A DNA stretch of 51,172 bases, taken from an uncultured Mollicutes bacterium. Its GTDB lineage: Bacteria > Bacillota_I > Bacilli_A > RF39 > UBA660. The translations under genes were made by a program, and so were the position numbers. The stretch spans positions 1-51,172 of the forward strand of contig UQQI01000004.1 of the NCBI GenBank assembly GCA_900543055.1. Reading direction: 5' to 3'. The notes under the pieces are model-generated. The model saw only the letters and a program-made list of their open reading frames with translations. It was not told the DNA's origin and did not search any database. Positions 41,176 to 49,120 of the stretch are shown here, piece by piece (the stretch's first letter is position 1; each line of letters starts with the position of its first letter).

Positions 41176-41845
41176 CTTCATCAAACCAATTCCATTCAAT
41201 AGTATCTAAATCTATATCACTTTCTTTATCTTTTGGAATATTTCTTTTTTTTCTATTTTCTTCAACATCTTTTATAGTCTTAATACCTTTTCTACTCCAT
41301 TCATATAAAATCTTATCAATATATCTCAAATTAGATACCCCATTAAAAGTTGCTTCCTTTAAGGCCTCATTAATTAAATCTGTACTATAATTATTACTCA
41401 ACCAAGACTTAATTATTTCAATCTCAATAGGACTCAAAGTTCTTCCAAATTCCTTTTCAATAGCCTCAAATATATCAGAAGTATCATTTGAAGACTCTTT
41501 ACTTTCATTAACATCATCCATTATAAGCAATGAAACTTTACTATAAAAGTCATCTAACATAACAACTTCTTCCATATAACCTTTATCACTCTTAACAACT
41601 TCTACTTTAATAAAACCTTTATCAGTTAAACTACTAATAAGATTCATCACATCAATAATTTCAACATTAAAAGCCTCACTTAACTGTTCAGGGTTAAATA
41701 AAAAATTATTTCCAATATTATATAAATACATTAAAAAAACAAATTCATTTAAAGTTAATTTTAAATTCTTATAATTTTTTAATAAATAAACAGGAATACT
41801 GATATTACCATCTTTGAATATTTTTATAAGTCCATTATTCATCAA
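41168..41845 (-). CDS. dnaD: Replication initiation protein DnaD
   Basis: Helps load the replicative helicase at origins and restart sites. The 225-residue protein has an N-terminal winged-helix DDBH1-like domain (about 10-100) and a C-terminal DDBH2 domain with FGRTLSPIEIEIIKSWLSNN and ATFNGVSNLRYIDKILYEWS, diagnostic for DnaD. A GGAGATGAT site precedes the ATG. It overlaps nth by eight bases. Confidence 0.92.
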   Translation of the reverse strand: MMNNGLIKIFKDGNISIPVYLLKNYKNLKLTLNEFVFLMYLYNIGNNFLFNPEQLSEAFNVEIIDVMNLISSLTDKGFIKVEVVKSDKGYMEEVVMLDDFYSKVSLLIMDDVNESKESSNDTSDIFEAIEKEFGRTLSPIEIEIIKSWLSNNYSTDLINEALKEATFNGVSNLRYIDKILYEWSRKGIKTIKDVEENRKKRNIPKDKESDIDLDTIEWNWFDEDE

Positions 41846-41892
41846 ATCATCTCCATAACGAATTTATAATATCATATTTCATAAACTATTTC

Positions 41893-41927
41893 AAAGAAAA
41901 GACTTATCTAAACATATTAGATAAGTC
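41893..41927 (-). terminator. Terminator of the Asn-rich membrane gene
   Basis: A perfect 11-bp stem, GACTTATCTAA with TTAGATAAGTC, a 5-base loop, and UUUU on the minus strand. It overlaps the last codons. Confidence 0.75.
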
Positions 41928-43439
41928 AGAATTACCATCATCCATATTATTATCACTATCATCATCCGATTTATTTATATCATTATACAAATCATCAGTT
42001 AAATTATTAGTAAAATTGCTATTCATCTTAAAATTATTATTAGAACTACTATTAAATAAACTACTAGAACTACCACTATTATTATTAGTATTTTTATTTG
42101 TGTTAAAATTATCATTATTAACACTATTATTATTAAATATATTATTTAAACTATTAGCAAAGTTACTATCAGACATATTATTACTATTATTCTCATTAGA
42201 TTTATTATTAAACATACTATTCATGTTATTACTAGAAAAATTATTCTGATTAAATCCATTATTAGAATTTATATCAAAACTATTGTTTTGATTATAATTA
42301 TTATTTGCATTTATATTACTATTAATATCTCCTATACCAATCGAATTAGAAGAACCAATAGTTATATTAGAACTTATATTACTACTACTATTAGTAGTAT
42401 TATTAGAATAACTTAAATCTAAAACACTATTTGAAGTGTCAGAGGTATAATCAGTACTTACATTATTAGAATAATTATTATACACATTTGAACCAACATT
42501 ATTATTAGTATTATTAACAGATGGTTCAAAATATAATAAATCATACTTTCCTGTTATTAATTTTATAATTACAAGAATAAATGCAACTCCGCTTACTAAT
42601 GATAATATTGCTGTTAATATTTCTAAGTGAAGAAATACTAATCCAAATGATAAGAAATAAAGAATCATATATATTTTAGCAATCATACTACCAAAAGCTA
42701 ATTTAATAGTTATATAAACATTAGTAAAAGGTAAATAAGCAAGAACTGTCTTCTCAGCATACATTCTTTTATATAATGCATTTAATATTACTCCGTAAAT
42801 TATATAAACAAATAATAAAATAAATATAAATACACCAATAAAACCAACACCAGCACCTAAAGAAAATATCAAATCATTAATGTTATCTGCAGGAGACTTT
42901 TCAGTTTTTGTAATACCATTTTTTATTTCTTCATATGTAAGTCCTTCATATTTATCATAAGCACCTACTTTACAATACTCATTATCATCTAATACACTAA
43001 AATATGCTACATCACTATAACTCTTTTCTTTAACAAAGTACTTTTTAACAATACTTAAATTAAATGGTAAAGATTCTTTTTGTCTAATAACAGCACCAGA
43101 ATAATCAGTATCTAAATCCTTTTCAGAACAATAAGTTATAAATCCAATATTTTTCTGACTAGAATCAAACATTAATATATCAATACTAATAGGTATAGGC
43201 TTTGTACTTTTAGAATTATTAGTAATACTTCCAAAACTTATAACAGGATAACCATTTCTATCCTTTACTCCACTATTGAATTTCATTTCACTATAAGAAA
43301 AATTCTTAGTTTGTATACTTATCACACTATCAACAGGATATAAAGTATTCAATTCTTCAGCGTTAACATTAATAGTAAAAAAAGATACAATCACTGCAAG
43401 AAAAAAAACTATTTTATTCTTCATACATATCTTATTCAT
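41904..43439 (-). CDS. Multi-domain membrane protein with Asn-rich low-complexity tail
   Basis: 511 residues. A signal peptide (about 1-27) leads to an extracellular domain (about 28-180) with a pattern like FxLYD-type modules (SFGSITNNSKSTKPIPISID, then ILMFDSSQKNIG). About three to four membrane helices follow (about 190-295), and then a tail of some 200 residues made mainly of Asn and Ser, ending DLSNMFR. I do not recognise the full protein. The tail is extreme even for an A/T-rich genome. AGGTAATT precedes the ATG, which overlaps the cca stop by eight bases, so it is co-transcribed with cca. Confidence 0.75.
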   Translation of the reverse strand: MNKICMKNKIVFFLAVIVSFFTINVNAEELNTLYPVDSVISIQTKNFSYSEMKFNSGVKDRNGYPVISFGSITNNSKSTKPIPISIDILMFDSSQKNIGFITYCSEKDLDTDYSGAVIRQKESLPFNLSIVKKYFVKEKSYSDVAYFSVLDDNEYCKVGAYDKYEGLTYEEIKNGITKTEKSPADNINDLIFSLGAGVGFIGVFIFILLFVYIIYGVILNALYKRMYAEKTVLAYLPFTNVYITIKLAFGSMIAKIYMILYFLSFGLVFLHLEILTAILSLVSGVAFILVIIKLITGKYDLLYFEPSVNNTNNNVGSNVYNNYSNNVSTDYTSDTSNSVLDLSYSNNTTNSSSNISSNITIGSSNSIGIGDINSNINANNNYNQNNSFDINSNNGFNQNNFSSNNMNSMFNNKSNENNSNNMSDSNFANSLNNIFNNNSVNNDNFNTNKNTNNNSGSSSSLFNSSSNNNFKMNSNFTNNLTDDLYNDINKSDDDSDNNMDDGNSDLSNMFR

Positions 43440-44529
43440 AATTACCTAAAATATAATTACAAATATCCTCCTTTTCATTCTTTAACCTTCTATATAAAAT
43501 TTCTCTTTCTATATCATCATAAATTTCAGTAATAAACTTACCTGGTTCTTTATGTAATATCTTAATAATATCATCAGATGTAACATCAATATCTTTCCTA
43601 CATTTTATTACTAAATTATTGTATGACTCAGTAACATTTTTTATATCATATCCCTTTATTTCAGAAGCAACACTATTAACATACAATCCGTATTTATATA
43701 AAGCCATTGGATCTAAATTATTAAGTGGAATAGCTTTACTTATATCTTTTATAAGAGATGATTCATTCTTATTAAAAGGATATTTATCAACTACATCTAA
43801 AATACTCCATACGCCAATTAAACTTGTTGTATTAGTCTCTAATATTTTTGATAAATTAGGTAATTCTAATACTTCATCAAGACCAAATTCTAATAATAAT
43901 GATACTCCTAATTTTCTGTTTGAACTAGTAAATATTTTATCAAGTTCACTTTTTTTTCTATAATAACTAAGATTTCTAACTAAATTTTTAGTCTTTTTAA
44001 TAGCATCAACTACTTCATCACTTAATTTAAAATCTAATATAGTTGCAAATCTTATAGCTCTAAGTATTCTTAAAGCATCATCAGAAAAACTCTTATAAGC
44101 ATCATCTACCGTTCGAATCACTTTATTTTCTAAGTCTTCTCTTCCATTTAGATAGTCAACTATATCTCCATTACTATCCATACAAATAGTATTAATAACA
44201 AAGTCCCTTCTTAATAAGTCTGGATATAATTCATCTATATATTTAACTTCAGCAGGATACCTATTATCATTATATCCTATTTCTTTTCTAAAAGTCGTTA
44301 TTTCAAATCTATAACCTTTTTTTTCTATAATAACAGAACCATAATCTTCGTTAGGAAGACATGAATCATTAAAAAGTTCCATTATTTGTTTAGGTGTTGC
44401 ATTAGTAGTAATATCAATATCATTAGATTCAATATCTAAAAGAACATCCCTAACATATCCTCCAACAATATATGCCTTATATCCGTTATCGTTTAATTCT
44501 TTAAGTACTTTTAAAGCAACATCATACAT
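43432..44529 (-). CDS. cca: CCA-adding tRNA nucleotidyltransferase (class II)
   Basis: Adds or repairs the 3' CCA of tRNAs. The head domain has YIVGGYVRDVLLDIESNDID with the metal-binding Asp pair, then RRDFVINTICMD and DALRILRAIRFATILDF, all class II signatures. Helical neck and body domains follow. At 365 residues it is a little shorter than Bacillus Cca (about 400). GGTGGTGATT lies before the ATG. The position near dnaD-nth agrees with the Bacillus neighbourhood. A related poly(A) polymerase is unlikely in this group. Confidence 0.92.
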   Translation of the reverse strand: MYDVALKVLKELNDNGYKAYIVGGYVRDVLLDIESNDIDITTNATPKQIMELFNDSCLPNEDYGSVIIEKKGYRFEITTFRKEIGYNDNRYPAEVKYIDELYPDLLRRDFVINTICMDSNGDIVDYLNGREDLENKVIRTVDDAYKSFSDDALRILRAIRFATILDFKLSDEVVDAIKKTKNLVRNLSYYRKKSELDKIFTSSNRKLGVSLLLEFGLDEVLELPNLSKILETNTTSLIGVWSILDVVDKYPFNKNESSLIKDISKAIPLNNLDPMALYKYGLYVNSVASEIKGYDIKNVTESYNNLVIKCRKDIDVTSDDIIKILHKEPGKFITEIYDDIEREILYRRLKNEKEDICNYILGNYE

Positions 44530-44559
44530 TAAATCACCACCTAATCATATTATAACATA

Positions 44560-44590
44560 TAAAAAATAAAAGAACCATAATAGGTCCTTT
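44560..44590 (-). terminator. Terminator of hup
   Basis: An 8-bp stem, AAAGGACC with GGTTCTTT (one G-U pair), a 6-base loop, and U-rich sequence on the minus strand. Confidence 0.7.
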
Positions 44591-44607
44591 CTTTACATAA
44601 CTTTAAA

Positions 44608-44880
44608 TTAGTTTACAGCGTCTTTTAAAGCAGTTCCAGCCTTGAAAGTAACAGCCTTTCTAGCTTCAATTTTAACTGTTTCACCAGTTCTTGGATTACG
44701 TCCTTCACGTGCAGCTCTTTCAGATACAGCGAATGTTCCAAAACCAACTAGTGGTACTTTATCACCTTTAACTAAAGCTTCAGTAATAGCAGCAAATGTA
44801 GCATCGATAGCTCTTGTAGAATCAGCTTTAGTTAATCCAGTTGCAGTTGCTACTGCCTCTACTAATTCAACTTTTTTCAT
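44608..44880 (-). CDS. hup: HU-type DNA-binding protein
   Basis: A 90-residue histone-like protein that bends and packs DNA. The sequence is canonical: MKKVELVEAVATATGLTKAD, then PLVGFGTFAVSERAAREGRN and PRTGETVKIEARKAVTFKAG. It is less A/T-biased than its neighbours, as expected for a highly expressed gene. GGGAGG precedes the ATG. A possible promoter (TTGCAT with TAATTT, 17-base spacer) lies about 50-80 bases upstream. In Bacillus, hbs and der are also close, with spoIVA between them; no spoIVA is present here. Confidence 0.96.
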   Translation of the reverse strand: MKKVELVEAVATATGLTKADSTRAIDATFAAITEALVKGDKVPLVGFGTFAVSERAAREGRNPRTGETVKIEARKAVTFKAGTALKDAVN

Positions 44881-44964
44881 ATATTGTATACCTCCCTATA
44901 ATTTATTAAGCAATTGTTATGCTTACATATTAAAATTACCATGTTTTATAACAAAATGCAACAA

Positions 44965-45309
44965 TTATAGATTATTTTTACTAAGTTTTTCACTAATTTC
45001 AGTAAGTAAAGATATAATATGTCCAATAGAAAAAATGACAATTGAAACAAGTAATCCTATAAACCAAATAACTACCATTAATGAAAAATTAAATTCATTA
45101 ACTAAACAAGTATCAGAAAAATAATAAGAAGAAGCCTTACAAGTAGAAAATAAATTACCAAATATAATTCCTAAAAAGAAGAAAACTACAAATAATCCTA
45201 TAGAAAATATTTGATATAAATTAAGTTTCTTACCAGAAAATTCTTTTTTTATTGACTTAATCTTAGGAAAATCACTTTTTGTTTTTGATATTTCTTCAAA
45301 TAAATCCAT
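44965..45309 (-). CDS. Small two-helix membrane protein, unknown function
   Basis: 114 residues: a basic cytoplasmic start (about 1-30), a first membrane helix (about 33-55), an outside loop with two Cys (about 56-72) that could form a disulfide, a second helix (about 76-98) and a short charged tail. I recognise no family. Its start shares bases with the stop of the 370-residue membrane gene upstream, so the two are translated together and may form one complex. Confidence 0.65.
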   Translation of the reverse strand: MDLFEEISKTKSDFPKIKSIKKEFSGKKLNLYQIFSIGLFVVFFFLGIIFGNLFSTCKASSYYFSDTCLVNEFNFSLMVVIWFIGLLVSIVIFSIGHIISLLTEISEKLSKNNL

Positions 45310-46421
45310 TATTCATTATCTCCTTTCGTACCTGTATTTTTCTTTTTATTCTTTTTATTAGCATAATGATTCTTAGGATGATTATCTTTTTTCGTAGCAG
45401 TTACTTTATTATCAACTTTGCTTTCTTTTTTGTTACTAATTTCACTTCTCTCATTAACTACTTTATCTTTAATATTTTTAACTTCACGAGTAGTATCGTT
45501 AATTACTTTATCAACTTTTTCATCTATTTTATTTTCTTTTATAAATTTAGTTGTTTCTTCTTTTACCTTTTTAGATGTATCGTTAACACTCTTTTTAACA
45601 TCATCTATTTTTTTATCAATTTCATTTTCTTCAACAAATTTATTTAATTCATCTTTTAAATCACGAGTAGCTTCACTAACTTTATCTATCGTATTGCTAA
45701 TCTTTTCATCAATATGATAACCATCAATTACATTAACTACTTTTTCAGTAGCATTATCAAGTGTTTCTTTAATATTTTCCTTTATCTCATCAAAATTACC
45801 TTTATTATTAATATTAATCTTCTTTGTATCTAAATACTCTCTGTATAAAAATATGTATCTTCCAACTAATCCAATATAAATAAAATCAAGGATTGATAAA
45901 ACCACTCCACTAACTTCTACTGCAGAAATTAAACTAACACATAAACTAAATACACCAAGAACAATTATCGTATAAAAATACCATTCATTTGTTAACTCAT
46001 TAAATGGAGAATTACCAAGCTTATATTCTTTCCAATATGATGTATCTCTAAACATTGTATGAAAAAAATAAATGACTATAGTAAAATTAGTAATAAAATC
46101 AAGTACAGTATTTAACGAAAAAGACTGAAATATCGTAAGACATGATGTCACTGTAGAAATTATGTATATAAATAGTAAAAATAAATTCATATAATTAAAA
46201 TATTTTTTACCAAAATTAATCTTTAAACTAAAAAAATATACTAAAACGAGTAAATATATCGTATTATGATTAATTACACTACTAAATAGTGCTAAAGTAT
46301 TATCTCCATTAACAGCAAAAGACTGACTAGAAATAACAATTAAAGCAATAACTATTATAATTAAATTTGTAATAAAATTTCCACTATCATACCATTTAAT
46401 ATCTTTTTTACTTTTACTCAT
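45309..46421 (-). CDS. Polytopic membrane protein with 31-residue amphipathic repeats
   Basis: 370 residues. About six membrane helices fill the first 195 residues. The cytoplasmic-looking C-terminal half carries repeats near 205-320. Two full 31-residue units start DEKISNTIDKVS and DKKIDDVKKSVN and end in ENEI and ENKI, with partial units before and after. The repeats are charged, amphipathic and Ala/Thr-poor, like LEA- or apolipoprotein-type helices. A Lys/Asn-rich tail ends the protein. The family is unknown. AGGTGATT and an upstream TGCTATAAT mark its start. It is divergent from der. Confidence 0.68.
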   Translation of the reverse strand: MSKSKKDIKWYDSGNFITNLIIIVIALIVISSQSFAVNGDNTLALFSSVINHNTIYLLVLVYFFSLKINFGKKYFNYMNLFLLFIYIISTVTSCLTIFQSFSLNTVLDFITNFTIVIYFFHTMFRDTSYWKEYKLGNSPFNELTNEWYFYTIIVLGVFSLCVSLISAVEVSGVVLSILDFIYIGLVGRYIFLYREYLDTKKININNKGNFDEIKENIKETLDNATEKVVNVIDGYHIDEKISNTIDKVSEATRDLKDELNKFVEENEIDKKIDDVKKSVNDTSKKVKEETTKFIKENKIDEKVDKVINDTTREVKNIKDKVVNERSEISNKKESKVDNKVTATKKDNHPKNHYANKKNKKKNTGTKGDNE

Positions 46422-46439
46422 ATAATCACCTTCATCTAA

Positions 46440-46448
46440 ATTATAGCA
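46440..46448 (-). promoter_or_regulatory. Extended -10 element of the repeat membrane gene
   Basis: TGCTATAAT on the minus strand, about 19 bases before the start at 46421. Confidence 0.5.
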
Positions 46449-46487
46449 TTATTTAAATTCAATTAAAATGAGAAAAATCTTTTTTCT

Positions 46488-46515
46488 TTTAAACTTTGTA
46501 AAGTTATGCTATAAT
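46488..46515 (+). promoter_or_regulatory. Promoter of der
   Basis: TGCTATAAT extended -10 (TATAAT at 46510-46515) with a weak -35 TTTAAA 16 bases upstream. Confidence 0.6.
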
Positions 46516-46540
46516 ATTCTCGAATTGGAGGGAATAATCT

Positions 46541-47851
46541 ATGAAGTTACCTACAGTAGCCTTAGTTGGTAGACCAAACGTTGGTAAGAGTACTCTATTT
46601 AATAAAATTGTTGGTAAACAAGTATCAATAATTGAAGATTTACCTGGAGTTACTAGAGATAGAATTTATCAAGAAGCAACTTATAATAAAAAGAAATTTT
46701 ATTTGATTGATACCGGTGGTATTGATGCAACTAAAATGGATTTTAATACTGAAATAAAAATGCAAGCAGAAATAGCAATCAATGAAGCAGACGTTGTTGT
46801 TTTTATAGTAGATGGAAAAGAAGGAATAACAACTAATGATTTAATAGTTAGAGACTTACTTAGAAAAACCGATAAAAAAGTAATTGTTGCTATTAATAAA
46901 ATTGATGTAAAAGATGCTCAAAATAATATTTATGATTTCTATGAATTAGGTTTCGATACTTGTATTCCTATTAGTAGTATTCATAATACTGGTTTTATTG
47001 AGTTAATGGATACCGTAACAATGAATTTTAAGGAAGTTGAAGAAAAAGAAGATACAAGAATTAAATTTTCATTTATTGGAAGACCAAATGTTGGTAAAAG
47101 TTCATTAATGAATGCTATGCTTAACGAAGAAAGAGTTGTTGTTTCAAATATTGCTGGTACAACACGTGATTCAATTGATTCTATATTAAAGTATAATAAT
47201 GAAGAATTTGTTATGATTGATACTGCTGGTATGAGAAAAAAAGGTAAAGTATTTGAGTCAGTTGAAAAATATTCATTATTTAGATCAATGAAAGCAATAG
47301 ACAGATCAGATATATGCGTTGTAGTAATTAATGCTGAAGAAGGCATTAAAGAACATGACAAACATATAGCAGGATATGCAATAGATAGAGGAAAAGGTTT
47401 AATATTTGCCGTTAATAAATGGGACACAGTTAAAGATACAACTATTCAAGAATATGAAAAATTAATGCGAGCAGAATTTCAATTCGCACCATATGCTCCT
47501 ATTGTATTTATATCTGCACTTACTAAAAAAAGAATTCATACATTAATGCCAGAAATAGTAAAAGTAAAAGAAAATATTAAAAGAGAAGTAAAAACAAGTC
47601 TCTTAAATGAAGTAATACAAGATGCATATCAATTAAATTTACCACCATCATATAAAGGTAAAAGATTAAAAATATATTTCACATCACAAACAGGAATTGA
47701 ACCACCTAAATTTACATTTAGAGTAAATAATAAAGGTCTAGTACATTTCTCATATGAAAGATATCTTGAAAATAAAATAAGAGAAAACTTTGATTTTACA
47801 GGTACACCTATTACATTACAATTTAAAAATAGAAATGGTGAAGATTTATGA
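46541..47851 (+). CDS. der: Ribosome-assembly GTPase Der (EngA)
   Basis: Tandem-GTPase needed for 50S ribosomal subunit maturation. The 436-residue protein has two G domains (P-loops GRPNVGKST at about 9 and GRPNVGKSS at about 183, each followed by a TRD and DTxG motif) and a KH-like C-terminal domain ending in TPITLQFKNRNGEDL. A GGAGGG site precedes the ATG. It ends in TGA, which shows that UGA is a stop in this organism. The stop overlaps the next small gene by four bases. Confidence 0.96.
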   Translation: MKLPTVALVGRPNVGKSTLFNKIVGKQVSIIEDLPGVTRDRIYQEATYNKKKFYLIDTGGIDATKMDFNTEIKMQAEIAINEADVVVFIVDGKEGITTNDLIVRDLLRKTDKKVIVAINKIDVKDAQNNIYDFYELGFDTCIPISSIHNTGFIELMDTVTMNFKEVEEKEDTRIKFSFIGRPNVGKSSLMNAMLNEERVVVSNIAGTTRDSIDSILKYNNEEFVMIDTAGMRKKGKVFESVEKYSLFRSMKAIDRSDICVVVINAEEGIKEHDKHIAGYAIDRGKGLIFAVNKWDTVKDTTIQEYEKLMRAEFQFAPYAPIVFISALTKKRIHTLMPEIVKVKENIKREVKTSLLNEVIQDAYQLNLPPSYKGKRLKIYFTSQTGIEPPKFTFRVNNKGLVHFSYERYLENKIRENFDFTGTPITLQFKNRNGEDL

Positions 47852-48111
47852 TAATTGGAAATAATAACTTTAATAACAATAATTTCACAAATAAATTTAA
47901 TAGAATAAAAAAAGAAGGCGAAAGAAATAAAGAAAGATTAAATCCTACATTAGTTGATAAAAAAGCTTTTAATTATAGTAATACAAAAAGCAAACAACAA
48001 ATGGCAGATAAATCTTTCGCTATGTTACAAGATAGATACAACAATGGATTAATTTCATTAGAAGAATTTACAAGGAAATGTAATAATCTAGAAAAACAAA
48101 GAAGAAATTAA
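47848..48111 (+). CDS. Small basic protein with SHOCT-like C-terminus
   Basis: 87 residues: an Asn-rich opening, a basic middle, and a C-terminal helix pair (MLQDRYNNGLISLEEFTRKC, then NNLEKQR). This fits the short C-terminal SHOCT-like pattern, in which a Gly-(L/I)-I-(S/T)-xx-E-F turn joins two helices. The ATG lies inside the der stop (ATGA), so it is coupled to der. The function is unknown. Confidence 0.6.
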   Translation: MIIGNNNFNNNNFTNKFNRIKKEGERNKERLNPTLVDKKAFNYSNTKSKQQMADKSFAMLQDRYNNGLISLEEFTRKCNNLEKQRRN

Positions 48112-48114
48112 AAT

Positions 48115-48146
48115 AAACCTCTTACATATAATTATGTAGGAGGTTT
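48115..48146 (+). promoter_or_regulatory. Hairpin sequestering the ribosome site of the SpoVIF-like gene
   Basis: AAACCTCTTACATA pairs with TATGTAGGAGGTTT over 14 positions (one G-U) with a 4-base loop. The 3' arm contains the GGAGG ribosome site just before the ATG at 48148. The structure could both end the der transcript (TTTT follows) and hide the ribosome site on read-through RNA. Confidence 0.6.
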
Positions 48147-48147
48147 T

Positions 48148-48387
48148 ATGTTTAAAGATAATTTATTTAATAAAATAGAAAAAAAGACTAATGTAAATAA
48201 AGAAACAATTCTAAATCTAGCAAATAAGTTACAAAGAAATAATATGAAAGATGAAAATACTATACGTGAAGTAATACATGATTTATGCAAAATAACTAAT
48301 AAAGAAATATCAAAAGAAAAAGAAGATAAAATAATTAGTGCTATTATAAATGACAAAGTTCCAAAAAACGTAGACAAAATGTTTTAA
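48148..48387 (+). CDS. Stage VI sporulation protein F-like protein
   Basis: 79 residues. The order FFDKIEKKTxVNKxxIxxLAxxLQ, the KDExTIRxxI segment and the KEKEDKIxxAIxNDKxPK end of SpoVIF are all found here (NLFNKIEKKTNVNKETILNL, ISKEKEDKIISAIINDKVPK, and a final KMF). SpoVIF is a small coat-assembly protein of Bacillus spores. GGAGG precedes the ATG but lies inside a strong hairpin. A terminator follows at once, so it is a separate one-gene unit. Similarity over nearly the full length makes the family call fairly secure; the role in this organism is not. Confidence 0.78.
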   Translation: MFKDNLFNKIEKKTNVNKETILNLANKLQRNNMKDENTIREVIHDLCKITNKEISKEKEDKIISAIINDKVPKNVDKMF

Positions 48388-48413
48388 AAAGGCTATTTAT
48401 TTAGCCTTTTTTG
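48386..48413 (+). terminator. Terminator of the SpoVIF-like gene
   Basis: A 10-bp stem, AAAAAGGCTA with TAGCCTTTTT, a 6-base loop, and a T run on the plus strand. Confidence 0.8.
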
Positions 48414-48454
48414 TTATATAATGAATATATTAAGAATAGTAAGGAGTATATATT

Positions 48455-49120
48455 ATGGAAAAAGAAAAAACATTTAATTATTATTATGATGAAGAAAAAA
48501 ACATCATATATATACCAAGAAATATTCTTGAACTTTCAAGAAAAAACAATATTGTAATAGAAGGAACACCAAAAATTATAGATGATGGTAATTATTATTC
48601 TATTCATTATAAAGATTTAAAGAAATTAGAAAAAGTTGCTAATATCAAGGGTAAAAAAATAGTATTTAATAAAAAAGAAAAAGAAAAAAATATTGTTATA
48701 GTATATAGACTAGTTGATAGTGATGAATTATATACAGCAGAAGATTTTGGAAATAGTGATAAAAAAATAAGAATAGTAATGAATAAAATTTGCTACAAAA
48801 CAACTATAGAAGAACTAGAATCAATTAGAAATAAAAAATTTATTATTGTAACTGTATATCAAACTGGAATAGTAGCTGAAAAAGAAAATGAGCCAAGCGA
48901 AATCATTATATGTAATTTAAATGATTTATTATTTGTAAAAGAAAGTGATTTAAATAAAATATCTATAAACACTAAAGGTAGAAAAAAAATAAGAGTAGAT
49001 GAAACTATATATGTAGAAACAATTGAGGAAGAAGTACATAAACTAAAAGAATTAACTCATAGTAATATTACTATTAAAGATATAGTAAAAAAAGAAAATA
49101 CTTCTGGTAAAAGGCTTTAA
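48455..49120 (+). CDS. Unknown protein paired with a zinc-ribbon membrane protein
   Basis: 221 residues, soluble, Lys/Glu/Ile-rich, with no cysteine cluster. It looks like repeated strand-rich units: IIYIPRNILELSR and GNYYSIHYKDLKKLEKVA in the first half, VVxVYRLVDSDELYTAEDFG-like and KFIIVTVYQTG in the middle. A final charged helix ends it. I recognise no family. AAGGAG lies before the ATG, and a TATAAT at about 48417-48422 gives a promoter. Its TAA is immediately followed by the ATG of the next gene, so the two are one transcript and probably work together. Confidence 0.68.
   Translation: MEKEKTFNYYYDEEKNIIYIPRNILELSRKNNIVIEGTPKIIDDGNYYSIHYKDLKKLEKVANIKGKKIVFNKKEKEKNIVIVYRLVDSDELYTAEDFGNSDKKIRIVMNKICYKTTIEELESIRNKKFIIVTVYQTGIVAEKENEPSEIIICNLNDLLFVKESDLNKISINTKGRKKIRVDETIYVETIEEEVHKLKELTHSNITIKDIVKKENTSGKRL

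Noticed and set aside
42016..42249. Leu-rich plus-strand frame
   Set aside because: Antisense of the Asn/Ser-rich tail; Leu runs are the complement of Asn codons.
45279..45717. Two Phe/Ser-rich plus-strand frames
   Set aside because: Antisense of the charged 31-residue repeat region; no start signals.
46541..47851. Mycoplasma-type code with UGA as Trp
   Set aside because: der ends at TGA at its normal length, and Trp is written TGG in conserved genes; code 11 fits.
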